Source: Bradyrhizobium sp. G127 (GTDB lineage Bacteria; Pseudomonadota; Alphaproteobacteria; Rhizobiales; Xanthobacteraceae). From it: a stretch of DNA of 64,000 nt. Shown piece by piece: positions 38,231-49,975 of the stretch. Within the stretch, counting starts at the first letter, position 1. Each line of letters begins with the position of its first letter. The stretch spans positions 434,001 to 498,000 of the forward strand of contig NZ_JAKFGN010000001.1 of the NCBI RefSeq assembly GCF_021502575.1. Reading direction: 5' to 3'. Below the pieces are notes generated by a model. That model was not told where the DNA came from and made no database searches. It saw nothing but the letters and a program-made list of their open reading frames with translations. Made by a program: the position numbers and the translations under genes.

Positions 38231-39468
38231 GAGCGGTAGTCGCCGTTGATCGCGACATATTCCTTGGTGAGATCGCAGGTCAGCACGCGGTCGCGGCCCT
38301 TGCCGAGGCCGAGCCCGACCTTGATCTGGATTTTCGGCTGCTTCATCAGCGCGGAGACTTCCGCCTCGTCGTAAGACGGATCGCGCGCGCCCTTGGTGGC
38401 GACGCGGATGCCGTTGAAGGAGATCGAGAGCTTGTCGCGGTTGGCCGGTTCGCCGGCCTTGCCGACCGCCATCACCACGCGGCCCCAGTTGGCGTCCTCG
38501 CCTGCGATAGCTGTCTTCACCAGCGGCGAATTGGCGATCGACATGGCGATCTTGCGCGCGGACGGCTTAGAGGTCGCGCCTTCGACCACGACCTCGACCA
38601 ATTTGCGCGCGCCTTCGCCGTCGCGTGCGACCTGTTCGGCGAGATCGGCCAGCACCGCGTGGAATGCCTTGGTGAAGGCCTTCAGGCGCGGATCGGACGC
38701 GCGGCTGATTTTCGGTGCACCGTCGGCCGCCGCCGCGCCGGTGGCAAACGCCAGCAGCGTGTCGGACGTGGATGTGTCGCCGTCGATGGTCACCGCGTTG
38801 AACGTATCGTCGACGCCGGTCTTGAGCAGCGATTGCAGCACGGCGGCGGACAGCGGCGCGTCGGTAAAGACGAAGGCCAGCATGGTCGCCATGTCGGGTG
38901 CGATCATGCCGGCACCCTTGGCCATGCCGTTGATGTTGACCCTGGCCTTGCCGAGTTTCACCGTGGCGGTCGCGACCTTCGGAAACGTGTCCGTGGTCAT
39001 GATGGCGCGGGCGGCGTTCATCCATCCGTCGGGCCCGGCGGTCTGCGCGAGATCGTCGAGCACGCCGTTGAATTTGGTGGCGTCGAGCGGTTCGCCGATC
39101 ACGCCGGTGGATGCGAGAAAAATCTTGTTCGCGCTGGTCTCGGCGGCCTTCGCGGCGATCGCCGCCGTCAGCGTCGCCGCCTGCTTGCCCGTTTTGCCGG
39201 TGAAAGCGTTGGCGTTGCCGGAATTGACCACCAGCGCGCGCGCTTCGCCGCCCTTCAGTTGGGCGCGGCACCAGTCCACCGCGGCGCTCGGGCACTTCGA
39301 TTTGGTGAACACGCCCGCCACCGTGGTGCCCTTGTCGAACAGCGCCAGCAGGACGTCGGTGCGGTTCTTGTAGCGGATGCCCGCGGCCGCCGTGGCGAGG
39401 CGCACGCCGGCGATGCGCGGCATGTCGGGAACGTCGGTGGGGGCGAGCGGTGAGACGGCGGTGGACAT
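38227..39468 (-). CDS. argJ: Bifunctional ornithine acetyltransferase / N-acetylglutamate synthase
   Basis: A 413-residue ArgJ. The self-cleavage site is [14 protein letters not shown], with Thr195 as the nucleophile exposed after cleavage of Ala194-Thr195, giving alpha and beta chains; [15 protein letters not shown] is conserved in the alpha chain. It transfers acetyl from N-acetylornithine to glutamate in the cyclic arginine pathway. The frame extends 77 codons beyond ATG 39468 through a repeat without homology, so that ATG is taken. Coupled to mutT downstream. Confidence 0.96.
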   Translation of the reverse strand: MSTAVSPLAPTDVPDMPRIAGVRLATAAAGIRYKNRTDVLLALFDKGTTVAGVFTKSKCPSAAVDWCRAQLKGGEARALVVNSGNANAFTGKTGKQAATLTAAIAAKAAETSANKIFLASTGVIGEPLDATKFNGVLDDLAQTAGPDGWMNAARAIMTTDTFPKVATATVKLGKARVNINGMAKGAGMIAPDMATMLAFVFTDAPLSAAVLQSLLKTGVDDTFNAVTIDGDTSTSDTLLAFATGAAAADGAPKISRASDPRLKAFTKAFHAVLADLAEQVARDGEGARKLVEVVVEGATSKPSARKIAMSIANSPLVKTAIAGEDANWGRVVMAVGKAGEPANRDKLSISFNGIRVATKGARDPSYDEAEVSALMKQPKIQIKVGLGLGKGRDRVLTCDLTKEYVAINGDYRS

Positions 39469-39510
39469 GGAGAGCTCAATTCCTTGATGAGGAGGAGCGC
39501 TCTGTATCAC

Positions 39511-39643
39511 CTCTTCCTGCCTGCGGGGAGAGGCCGGTTTTCCAGCGAAGCGAGAAAGTCGGGTGAGGGGCAAGTCGGTAACATCCGGCCCCTCATCCGG
39601 CTCGCAAAAGCTCGCCACCTTCTCCCCGCAAGCGGGGAGAAGG
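39511..39643. repeat. Intergenic repeat with cttctccccgc hairpin
   Basis: Contains cttcctgcctgcggggagag, an inner ggtgagggg / cccctcatcc pair, and ends with the hairpin ttctccccgc-aa-gcggggagaa. Lies between the PPIase stop and the argJ start. The hairpin is not followed by a T-run on either strand, so it is called a repeat rather than a terminator. Confidence 0.7.
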
Positions 39644-39655
39644 AAACGGGTCGAT

Positions 39656-40615
39656 TTACTTCTTCGCGGGAGCCTTGGCGGCCGGCGCAGCCTTCGCATC
39701 CGGCGTTGCAGCCGGAGCCGCGGCAGGATCCGCCGGCTTATCCAGACGCTCGATCTTGGCTTCGGCGCGCAGCTTGGTGACGTAATCGGCCTGCGCCTTG
39801 CGCACCACGAAGGTTTCGATCTGGCCCTTGACCTGCTCGAAGGCCGGCGGCTTGCGGTCGCGGGCTTCCTCGACCTTGATGACGTGCCAGCCGAACTGCG
39901 ACTTCACGGGGTCGGAGATTTTTCCGGGTGCGAGCGCGAAGGCGACGGCGGAGAATTCCGGCACCATCTGTTCCTTGGTGAAGAAGCCGAGGTCGCCGCC
40001 GTCCGCGGCGCCCGGATCCTTCGACTTCTCCTTGGCGAGCTTGGCGAAGTCCGCGCCCTTGTCGAGCTCGGCCTTGATCGCCTTGGCTTCTTCCTCGGTC
40101 GGAACCAGGATGTGCCGGGCGTGGACTTCCTTCTCGCCGGCCACCTGCTTGGTGGCGTCTTCATAAACCTTCTTCATGGCGTCGTCGGTGACGGCGGCCT
40201 TGCCTTCGGTGCCGAGCAGGCTGTCCATCAGCAGGCGATCGCGGGCGAAGGCGAGCTTCTGCTTGAAGTCCGCCGCATCGCCGACCTTCTTGGCTTCGGC
40301 AGCCTTGGCGACGATCTTCATGTCGATCAGGAACGCGATCAGATTTTCCCGGCGGCTCGCCGGGTCCATCTGTTGCAGGCTCGGTCCGAGCTCTTCTTCG
40401 GCCACCGTCAGATCGCTCTGGCGGATCTCCGTGCCGTTAACTTTCGCGATCACGGCATTGGCGTCCTGCGCGTAAGCCGGCTGGCCAGCTCCGAAAGCGA
40501 CCGTGAGACAAATTGCAGCGGCCGATGCGAGCAGTCCGAGTTTCGATTCAAGTCTCAATCCAGGTCGCGCGGCCAGTCCGCTGTGGGTGGCAGTGCGGTT
40601 CGGAGAAACGGTCAT
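39656..40615 (-). CDS. Periplasmic parvulin-type peptidyl-prolyl isomerase
   Basis: A 319-residue SurA/PpiD-related protein. An N-terminal basic stretch and hydrophobic segment (25-45) end in PAYAQ, a plausible signal-peptidase site near residue 49. A SurA-like helical chaperone region follows (about 55-155), then the rotamase domain (about 160-255: [40 protein letters not shown]) and a Lys/Ala/Pro-rich tail. It likely assists folding of exported proteins; divergent from secA, the export motor, across a shared promoter region. Confidence 0.93.
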   Translation of the reverse strand: MTVSPNRTATHSGLAARPGLRLESKLGLLASAAAICLTVAFGAGQPAYAQDANAVIAKVNGTEIRQSDLTVAEEELGPSLQQMDPASRRENLIAFLIDMKIVAKAAEAKKVGDAADFKQKLAFARDRLLMDSLLGTEGKAAVTDDAMKKVYEDATKQVAGEKEVHARHILVPTEEEAKAIKAELDKGADFAKLAKEKSKDPGAADGGDLGFFTKEQMVPEFSAVAFALAPGKISDPVKSQFGWHVIKVEEARDRKPPAFEQVKGQIETFVVRKAQADYVTKLRAEAKIERLDKPADPAAAPAATPDAKAAPAAKAPAKK

Positions 40616-40963
40616 GGAAAATCCTTATAGGTCAAACGCGGGGCGCGGTTCGGGGTGCGGGACACTCGCCCAACCCTTGCCCGGAAGCAACGCGAAAAAG
40701 CCGCCAAAATCATGAAATCCCTGACAGGTTGGCGCGTTGACAAGGCTTTGGACGGCCCATATCTCTGCCCGCAGGCGCTCCTGCCTGCCGCGGGGCTTTG
40801 CCGCGGTCGAGCGGGTGAACCTCGGAATTGGCTTCCCGCACTCATTCTCAAGAATTCGTGCAAGGGTTTGTCCCCGCAAGCAATTCCGGGATACGCCTGA
40901 CACTGGTACTTAAAAGCTGCGCCGGCCGCGGCCGCAATGCCAAACTGTAGACAGGAATTTTTC
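40616..40963. other. Divergent promoter region between the PPIase gene and secA
   Basis: This 348-bp region holds the leaders of the two divergent genes. On the forward strand a sigma70-like promoter is visible at 40737-40765, and AGGA precedes the secA start by 9 nt. No open frame looks real. Confidence 0.6.
40737..40765 (+). promoter_or_regulatory. Candidate sigma70 promoter for secA
   Basis: ttgaca (40737-40742) and tatctc (40760-40765) are separated by 17 nt. Transcription would start near 40772 and give a leader of about 190 nt before secA. Confidence 0.5.
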
Positions 40964-43798
<2,835 letters not shown>

Positions 43799-43830
43799 GC
43801 GCATCGCTCGGCGAAGCCGGTTCAAAGAAA

Positions 43831-43862
43831 AACGCCGCTCGGATGAGCGGCGTTTTTTATGG
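43831..43862. terminator. Bidirectional terminator between secA and the L,D-transpeptidase gene
   Basis: aacgccgctc-ggat-gagcggcgtt is a perfect 10-bp stem flanked by T-rich tracts in both directions (ttttttat forward; tttttcttt on the reverse strand), suiting the convergent genes. Confidence 0.88.
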
Positions 43863-43873
43863 CGTGATGGAAG

Positions 43874-45367
43874 TCAGCGGATTGTCGACCAGCGGCTGTC
43901 GAAGGAGTTCGCCGGTACGGCCGGCTGGGCTCCGGCCAGCGACTGCTGTGGCGCCGGGGCAGGGGCAGTTGCAGGCGTCTGGCTTTGAGCCTGTTGCGGA
44001 CGCTCGAGCGGGATCACCCGCGGCGGTGCGCTCTTGGCGGCTTCCCTGGAAGGTCCGGCGGACTTTGCCTTCGGCGCGGCGGTGACGGCGGCTGGCTTCG
44101 CTGGAGCGGCAACAGGCTCGGGGTCCGAACCGCGCAGGCCGACGCTGCGCGACAGCTTGGTCAGGAAGCCTTCCGATGGACCGGCGCTGGCATTGGCGTT
44201 GGAGGGTGCGCTGCGCGATGCTGCAGCGGGCATGGCGGCAACCATCGGTTCGCTGTTGGACGAGGTGAAGCTGAACGACGGCGCCGTCTCGGGCGCCTTC
44301 GGAATGGTTGCATGCGAGGGCACTGTGCCGGGAGCGGGCAGGTACGACGCGACGGCGTAATCGGTGACGTCCTTGTCGATCGCGGCTTCACCTTCGGGCA
44401 GCTTGGAGGCGAACACCGGATGCATGCCGCCGTCGATGCCGGCGCGGGATCGCGCGGAAGGCGTGCCGCGTGAAACCAGTTGAGCGGTTTTCAGTTCATC
44501 CGTGCGCTGCTTGTCCTGCACGGCTTCGGCAATCTCGGGCGAAACCTGATAGGCGGGGCATGGCGCGGACGCGTTGAATGCCAGCGGGCGCGTCGCGTTT
44601 GCCGGCTTCTCGGCATCGAAGACGTATTTCCTTTCACAGAAATCGACCTTCGGCTCCTGCCTGGTGACCTCGAAGTGATCGTTGCCTTCCTTGATCATCT
44701 TCCAGAACGGCATGTTCGGATTGTTCCGATGGCGCGCCATGTTCTGCGGCGTCATGCGGAACGGATAGGCCTGGACCTGAAACGCATTCTGGCCGCCGAA
44801 GAAGGACTCGCGGCCGAGCGCATAGATTTCCGAAATCTGTTCGTCGGTCATCGCGTAGCAGCCGCGCGACGAGCAGTCGCCGTGGACCATCAGTTGCGAA
44901 CCGGTGCGTCCCCACGCTTTGTCGTAGGCGTTGGGATAACCCATGTTGAACGAGAGGTAGTACGCCGACGTCGGATTCATCTGCGCGGGCGTAATCGAGT
45001 AGAAACCTTCGGGAGCCTGCCGGTCGCCTTCCTTGACCTTCGGTCCGAGATCGCCCGACCAGCGGCAGATCGGATAGGTCTTGAGCAGCGCAAACTTGCC
45101 GTTGCGATCCTGCTTCCAGACCTCGAGCTCGGCCTCCTGCTTGAACAGGCGGACCAGCATCGGCGATGCCTTGTCCATGTTCTTGGATTCGATCTCGGCC
45201 AGCAGTTTTTCGGGGATCGGGCGGTTGGCCTTGGCGCCGGTCGACAGGCTGTCGCCGTTACAGGCCGACAGCAAAAGGCCGGCCGCGAGCGCAGCCGACG
45301 TCACCAGCGCGCGAAGGTGCGTGCGGTCGATCAATGCAAGGCTCCGCGGCAGATCGGCAATCCCCAT
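43874..45367 (-). CDS. L,D-transpeptidase (YkuD) lipoprotein with long Pro/Ala-rich tail
   Basis: A 497-residue protein from ATG 45367. It has a signal peptide ending in the lipobox LLLSAC (Cys36), so it should be lipidated, then a YafK-like YkuD domain (about 75-260) with the active-site motif HGDCSSRGCYAMTD (His162, Cys170). Residues about 300-497 form a low-complexity Pro/Ala/Ser-rich extension. YkuD enzymes form 3-3 peptidoglycan crosslinks or attach proteins to peptidoglycan. The open frame extends 29 codons further upstream, but the chosen ATG gives a proper signal peptide. Exact activity is unproven. Confidence 0.9.
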   Translation of the reverse strand: MGIADLPRSLALIDRTHLRALVTSAALAAGLLLSACNGDSLSTGAKANRPIPEKLLAEIESKNMDKASPMLVRLFKQEAELEVWKQDRNGKFALLKTYPICRWSGDLGPKVKEGDRQAPEGFYSITPAQMNPTSAYYLSFNMGYPNAYDKAWGRTGSQLMVHGDCSSRGCYAMTDEQISEIYALGRESFFGGQNAFQVQAYPFRMTPQNMARHRNNPNMPFWKMIKEGNDHFEVTRQEPKVDFCERKYVFDAEKPANATRPLAFNASAPCPAYQVSPEIAEAVQDKQRTDELKTAQLVSRGTPSARSRAGIDGGMHPVFASKLPEGEAAIDKDVTDYAVASYLPAPGTVPSHATIPKAPETAPSFSFTSSNSEPMVAAMPAAASRSAPSNANASAGPSEGFLTKLSRSVGLRGSDPEPVAAPAKPAAVTAAPKAKSAGPSREAAKSAPPRVIPLERPQQAQSQTPATAPAPAPQQSLAGAQPAVPANSFDSRWSTIR

Positions 45368-45704
45368 ACTCCGGCTGGACCAGTGACCGGTGGCAGCAGC
45401 GTTTCCCGGCAAAGTGGCGCGCAGTGGGCAGCCGGAAAGCTCTGCTCGTCTCAACAGGTCGCACGTGTTTTCGTCGTAAAAGCGGCGTTCGCCTTTTGGC
45501 TAAAAACGTGCGTGAGCAATTGAGCGATTATTATCCTTAAATACCCCCCGGTCGCAAGCTGAAGGGCCGTTCGGGGGATCCCCGGCCGGCTTTATGGTCA
45601 ACGCTAAGTAAATCAAAAGATTGGCGAAAAACCCGTCCCGCCGGAAGCGGCTGTCCCGAAAAAGCCACGATGTGACACCGTCGCCCTGTCGCAGCCAGCG
45701 AGGG
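45368..45704. other. Intergenic region between the L,D-transpeptidase gene and accA
   Basis: Holds the transpeptidase leader and the 3' end of accA. An AT-rich patch at about 45515-45545 may be the promoter on the reverse strand. No frame looks genuine; no strong terminator for accA was found. Confidence 0.5.
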
Positions 45705-46667
45705 CTAGCCGAGGCGGCGGCCGATATCGAGGAACTTCTGCCGGCGCTGGTCGCGGACGGCCTTGGAATCCAGGCTCCGCATGTCGTTGAAGGCCTGGGC
45801 GATGGCGTCGCCGGTCCGGGCGATCATGGCGTCCGGATCGCGATGCGCGCCGCCGGCCGGCTCCTTCAGGATGGTGTCGATCACACCGAAGCGGGCGAGA
45901 TCCTGCGCGGTGATCTTGAGATTGGTGGCGGCTTCCTGGGCCTTCGCCGGGTCGCGCCACAGGATCGATGCCGCGCCTTCCGGAGAGATCACGCTGTAGA
46001 CGGCGTGTTCGAGCATCAGCACCCGGTTCGCGGTGGCGATTGCAATCGCGCCGCCCGAGCCGCCTTCGCCGATGATGACCGCCACATTCGGCACACAGAG
46101 GCTGAGGCAGGCGTCGGTGGATCGCGCGATCGCTTCCGCCTGTCCGCGCTCTTCGGCGCCGATGCCCGGATAGGCGCCTGCGGTATCCACCAGCGAGAGG
46201 ACCGGAATGCCGAAGCGATCCGCCATTTCCATCAGCCGCACGGCTTTGCGATAGCCTTCGGGCTTGGCCATGCCGAAATTATGCTTGAGGCGGGTTTCGG
46301 TGGTGGAGCCTTTTTCCTGGCCGATCACGCAGATGCTCTCGCCGCGGAAGCGGCCGAAGCCGCCGATCAGCGCTTCGTCGTCGCCGAACTTGCGGTCGCC
46401 CGCCAGCGGCGTGAATTCGGTGATGAGAGTCTTGATATAGTCCACGCAATGCGGACGCATCGGATGGCGCGCGACCTGGGTCTTCTGCCACGGCGTCAGA
46501 TTGGCATAGAGTTCGTTGAGCGCCTGCGACGCCTTGTCTTCAATGCGCGAGACTTCTTCGCTGATGTCGCTGCCGCTCGCGGCAAGCGCGCGCAACTCGT
46601 CCACTTTCGAGTCGAGTTCGGCAACGGGCTTTTCAAAATCGAGATAGCTGCGCATTGGGTCCGGCAT
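45705..46667 (-). CDS. accA: Acetyl-CoA carboxylase carboxyltransferase subunit alpha
   Basis: A 320-residue AccA from ATG 46667 ([19 protein letters not shown]), the usual start in alphaproteobacteria. The core contains [49 protein letters not shown] and [12 protein letters not shown], which form the crotonase-like CoA site. With AccD it transfers the carboxyl group from carboxybiotin to acetyl-CoA, the first step of fatty-acid synthesis. The frame opens 35 codons further upstream without homology. Confidence 0.97.
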   Translation of the reverse strand: MPDPMRSYLDFEKPVAELDSKVDELRALAASGSDISEEVSRIEDKASQALNELYANLTPWQKTQVARHPMRPHCVDYIKTLITEFTPLAGDRKFGDDEALIGGFGRFRGESICVIGQEKGSTTETRLKHNFGMAKPEGYRKAVRLMEMADRFGIPVLSLVDTAGAYPGIGAEERGQAEAIARSTDACLSLCVPNVAVIIGEGGSGGAIAIATANRVLMLEHAVYSVISPEGAASILWRDPAKAQEAATNLKITAQDLARFGVIDTILKEPAGGAHRDPDAMIARTGDAIAQAFNDMRSLDSKAVRDQRRQKFLDIGRRLG

Positions 46668-46820
46668 GTCGCAAATATAGGGATTGGGGCGCTCAGGCGA
46701 AGGGCGTCCAAAACGGATATTTGAGGGTGGGATAGTTTCTGGTGCGTCTTTCAAGTCAAGAAGCGGTCCCAAGTCAAGCGCCGTGGGGAAAAGCGCTGAT
46801 ATTGTTGGGTTTTGGCGAGG

Positions 46821-47780
46821 CTATTTGTCGGCCAGCGGATGCAGGTCGCGCACCAGGCTCTTCAATCGCTCCTCGACGATGTGGGTGTAGATCTGGGTCG
46901 TGGAAATGTCGGTGTGGCCGAGCAGCGTCTGGACGATTCGCAGATCGGCTCCGTTATGCAGCAGGTGAGATGCAAAGGCGTGGCGCAGCACATGCGGGCT
47001 GACGAGACGCGGCGCGATGCCGGCGGCCTGCGCAAGTTCCTTGAGGTCGCGCGCGAAATGCTGCCGCGTCAGGTGGCCGCTCTCTCCCGATGACGGAAAC
47101 AGCCACTTGGATGCTGCCGCGTTTTTCTTCTGGTCCTGATGAACGGCCTCGCGCGCGGCGAGATAATCCGTCATCGCCTGCTTCGAGGTTTCGTTGAGCG
47201 GCACCAGCCGCTCCTTGTTGCCCTTGCCGCGCACCACGATCATGCGGGCATCGCGCCGCGCCGCCGACAGCGGCAGTGCCACCAGTTCCGAGACGCGCAG
47301 TCCGGTCGCGTAGAGAACCTCCAGCAGGCAGGACAGCCGCAACGCGCGCAGCCTTTGCAGCGGCGATTGCTCCGGCGTGTCCGCCATGCTCTTCGCCTGC
47401 GTGAGAAGGCGATCGACATCGGCGATGGACAGCACCTTCGGCAGCGCGCGCCCGCGTTTCGGGCCGGACAGGATCGCGGCGGGATCGTCGCTGCGCACGC
47501 GCTCGCTCAGGAGAAAGCGGAACAGATGCCGCGTCGATGACAGCTTGCGCGCCACGCTGGATGATTTGAAGCCGCGGGTGTCGAGGTCGGCGAGATAATC
47601 CCGCAGGATCTGGGTGTCGGCGTCGCGCAACGTCGATTTGCGGCGCGCGAGAAATTCCGAAAGGTCTTCGAGATCGCCGCGATAGGCATCGAGCGTGTTG
47701 TCGCCTGCGCCCTGTTCGGCCGCGAGCATGTCGAGAAACAGGCTGGTCAACCGGGCATCGGAGGATGTGTCGCGCGGCAT
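46821..47780 (-). CDS. xerD: Tyrosine recombinase XerD
   Basis: A 319-residue site-specific recombinase: SAM-like core-binding domain (about 10-95) and catalytic domain with Arg162 (ATGLRVSEL), Lys187, His263-x2-Arg266 (SPHVLRHAFASHLL), His289 (LLGHTDI) and the nucleophile Tyr298 (TQIYTH). With XerC it resolves chromosome dimers at dif. Gene context (single-copy, between accA and aroK, no mobile element) supports XerD rather than a phage integrase. The start ATG 47780 lies 14 nt after a small membrane-protein gene; the frame extends upstream through it. Confidence 0.93.
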   Translation of the reverse strand: MPRDTSSDARLTSLFLDMLAAEQGAGDNTLDAYRGDLEDLSEFLARRKSTLRDADTQILRDYLADLDTRGFKSSSVARKLSSTRHLFRFLLSERVRSDDPAAILSGPKRGRALPKVLSIADVDRLLTQAKSMADTPEQSPLQRLRALRLSCLLEVLYATGLRVSELVALPLSAARRDARMIVVRGKGNKERLVPLNETSKQAMTDYLAAREAVHQDQKKNAAASKWLFPSSGESGHLTRQHFARDLKELAQAAGIAPRLVSPHVLRHAFASHLLHNGADLRIVQTLLGHTDISTTQIYTHIVEERLKSLVRDLHPLADK

Positions 47781-47794
47781 GATCCTCCCGCCGT

Positions 47795-47941
47795 CTATTT
47801 CTTGAGGAATTTGTCGGGCGGAACGCTGACCGTGATTTCGCGCGGCTTCGGATTGACGAAATTGGCAAGCGCGAAGATGCCGCCATAGATCAGCCCGCCG
47901 ATTACCGCGACGACAGTCAGGAAGCGAAACAGGCTGGGCAT
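47795..47941 (-). CDS. Small single-pass membrane protein (48 aa)
   Basis: A 48-residue peptide from ATG 47941: MPSLFRFLTVVAVIGG begins a single membrane helix (about 5-28), followed by a short polar tail ending SVPPDKFLKK. The frame opens 21 codons earlier. It ends 14 nt before xerD on the same strand, so it is likely the first gene of that transcript. Function unknown; no domain recognised. Confidence 0.7.
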   Translation of the reverse strand: MPSLFRFLTVVAVIGGLIYGGIFALANFVNPKPREITVSVPPDKFLKK

Positions 47942-48148
47942 CGTGAATAGCCTCGACGTTAACCTTTGCGTACGGCCTGGACGCCGCATTAACCGGCGGA
48001 ACACGGTGGTTCGTCCGCCTGACTACCAACATGTTCGCGCCGTTTCGGCAAGAGTCTCCGCGGTTGCGGACTGCCGCACTAGCGGCGGCCTCGGCAGGAG
48101 TAGTATAGGTGGCGTATCAGCCGCATCTGCGGCCAACCGAGCCACGAG

Positions 48149-48769
48149 ATGACCGAGACCGCGGCCAGACATCAGGACGGAATGACCCGTGAGGCCGAAA
48201 TTGTCGCGGCGCTGGGCCATCGTTCCGTCGTGCTTGTCGGCATGATGGGATCGGGTAAATCGACCATCGGACGCCGGCTCGGCGGGCGGCTGCATATTCC
48301 GTTTCTCGACGCCGACCATGAAATCGAAACCGCCCATGCGGGTCTGACGATTTCCGAGATCTTCGCCCAGCATGGCGAACCCTATTTTCGCGATGGCGAG
48401 GCGCGGGTGATCGCGCGCCTGCTGGAGGGCGGTCCCAGCGTGATCGCGACCGGCGGCGGCGCGTATATGCGCGAGGAAACACGCAACCGGATTCGCGACA
48501 AGGCCGTGTCGGTCTGGCTTCAGGCGGACGGCGACGTGATCCTGAAGCGGGTCAAGCGCCGCGCCGACCGGCCGTTGCTGCAAACCGCCGATCCGGCTGC
48601 CACCATCGAGCGCCTGATCGTCGAGCGCAGCCCGTTCTATCAGCTCGCCGATCTCGCGATCGCATCGCGGGACGTGCCGCACGAAAAGATCGTCGATGAA
48701 TGCATCGACGCGCTCCATGCGCGTCTGGTGTCCGGCACAGCCTCACCTTCTGCAAGCGAAATGAAATGA
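48149..48769 (+). CDS. aroK: Shikimate kinase
   Basis: A 206-residue P-loop kinase with Walker A GMMGSGKST (31-39), the shikimate-binding DADHEIE, FRDGEARV and GGGAYMREETRN, and the lid segment RRADRPLL. It phosphorylates shikimate in aromatic amino-acid synthesis. ATG 48149 is taken; an in-frame ATG at 48182 would remove a variable N-terminus. Its stop overlaps the aroB start by 4 nt (ATGA). Confidence 0.96.
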   Translation: MTETAARHQDGMTREAEIVAALGHRSVVLVGMMGSGKSTIGRRLGGRLHIPFLDADHEIETAHAGLTISEIFAQHGEPYFRDGEARVIARLLEGGPSVIATGGGAYMREETRNRIRDKAVSVWLQADGDVILKRVKRRADRPLLQTADPAATIERLIVERSPFYQLADLAIASRDVPHEKIVDECIDALHARLVSGTASPSASEMK

Positions 48770-49908
48770 CTGCTCCTCTCAAGACGACCAACCCGGTGAC
48801 CGTCGGTGTCGCCCTCGGCGACCGCGCCTATGAGATTGTGATCGGCCGCGATGTCCTGCCGTCGCTCGGCCATCGCATCGCCAAGCTGCGTCCCGGCGCG
48901 CGTACCGCCATCGTGACCGATCACACCGTGGCCAAGCACTGGCTCGGCAGAACCGAAGCCGCTCTGGCGGATGCGGGGATCGCATCGTCGCGCATCGTGG
49001 TGGGCGAGGGCGAGGCGTCCAAGAGCTACGCGGTGTTGCAGGATGTTTGCGAAGCGCTGATCGCCGCGAAGATCGAGCGCAACGATCTGGTCATCGCGCT
49101 CGGCGGCGGCGTGATCGGCGATCTTGCCGGGTTCGCAGCATCGATTGTCCGGCGTGGCATCGATTTCGTGCAGGTGCCGACGTCGCTGCTGGCGCAGGTC
49201 GATTCGTCGGTGGGCGGCAAGACCGGAATTAATTCGCCGCATGGCAAGAATCTGGTCGGCGCGTTTCATCAGCCGGTGCTGGTGGTGGCCGATACGGCGG
49301 TGCTCGATACGCTGTCGCCGCGGCAGTTTCGCGCGGGCTATGCGGAAGTCGCCAAGTATGGCGTGCTGGGGGATGTGAAATTCTTCGACTGGCTGGAAGC
49401 CAATCACGGAGACATCTTTTCAGGAGGCGCCGCGCGCGAGCACGCCATCGCGGAGAGTTGCCGCGCCAAGGCGGCGATCGTGGCGCGCGACGAGCGCGAA
49501 ACCGGCGACCGCGCCCTGCTCAACCTCGGGCACACATTCGGCCATGCGCTCGAGGCTGTGACCGGCTTCTCCGACCGGCTGTTTCATGGCGAAGGCGTGT
49601 CCGTCGGCATGGTGCTGGCCGCCGAATTCTCGGCGCATCTCAACATGATCCCGGCGCCTGATGCGGCACGCGTGCAGCAGCATCTTGCGTCGGTTGGCCT
49701 GCCCACCCGGTTGCAGGACATTGCGGGCTTCCGGCAGGAAGGCCTCGCGGATGCCGACACGCTGATGGCGCTGATGGCGCAGGACAAGAAAGTGAAGCGG
49801 GGACGTCTCACCTTCATTTTGCTGGAAAAGATCGGCAAGGCGGTGATCGCCAATGACGTCGATCCATCGGCGGTCCGCGATTTCCTTCAGGCAAAGTTAT
49901 CGGGATGA
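48766..49908 (+). CDS. aroB: 3-dehydroquinate synthase
   Basis: A 380-residue NAD-dependent enzyme: ALGGGVIGDLAGFAASIVRRG is the dinucleotide site, PTSLLAQVDSSVGGKTGIN the substrate loop, and the metal ligands lie in the GYAEVAKYG/LNLGHTFGHALE region. It converts DAHP to 3-dehydroquinate. Coupled to aroK by the ATGA overlap; the gene order aroK-aroB-CNNM is common in alphaproteobacteria. Confidence 0.97.
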   Translation: MTAPLKTTNPVTVGVALGDRAYEIVIGRDVLPSLGHRIAKLRPGARTAIVTDHTVAKHWLGRTEAALADAGIASSRIVVGEGEASKSYAVLQDVCEALIAAKIERNDLVIALGGGVIGDLAGFAASIVRRGIDFVQVPTSLLAQVDSSVGGKTGINSPHGKNLVGAFHQPVLVVADTAVLDTLSPRQFRAGYAEVAKYGVLGDVKFFDWLEANHGDIFSGGAAREHAIAESCRAKAAIVARDERETGDRALLNLGHTFGHALEAVTGFSDRLFHGEGVSVGMVLAAEFSAHLNMIPAPDAARVQQHLASVGLPTRLQDIAGFRQEGLADADTLMALMAQDKKVKRGRLTFILLEKIGKAVIANDVDPSAVRDFLQAKLSG

Positions 49909-49975
49909 AGCCGATGTTGCCGGGACGTCTCATCGGAAAGGCGCCGCATCAAGACGGTGCGTTCGCGGGAAAGAC

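Noticed and set aside
46821-47780. xerD considered as a phage or integron integrase
   Set aside because: Size, motif set and housekeeping context fit XerD; no att sites, phage genes or tRNA nearby.
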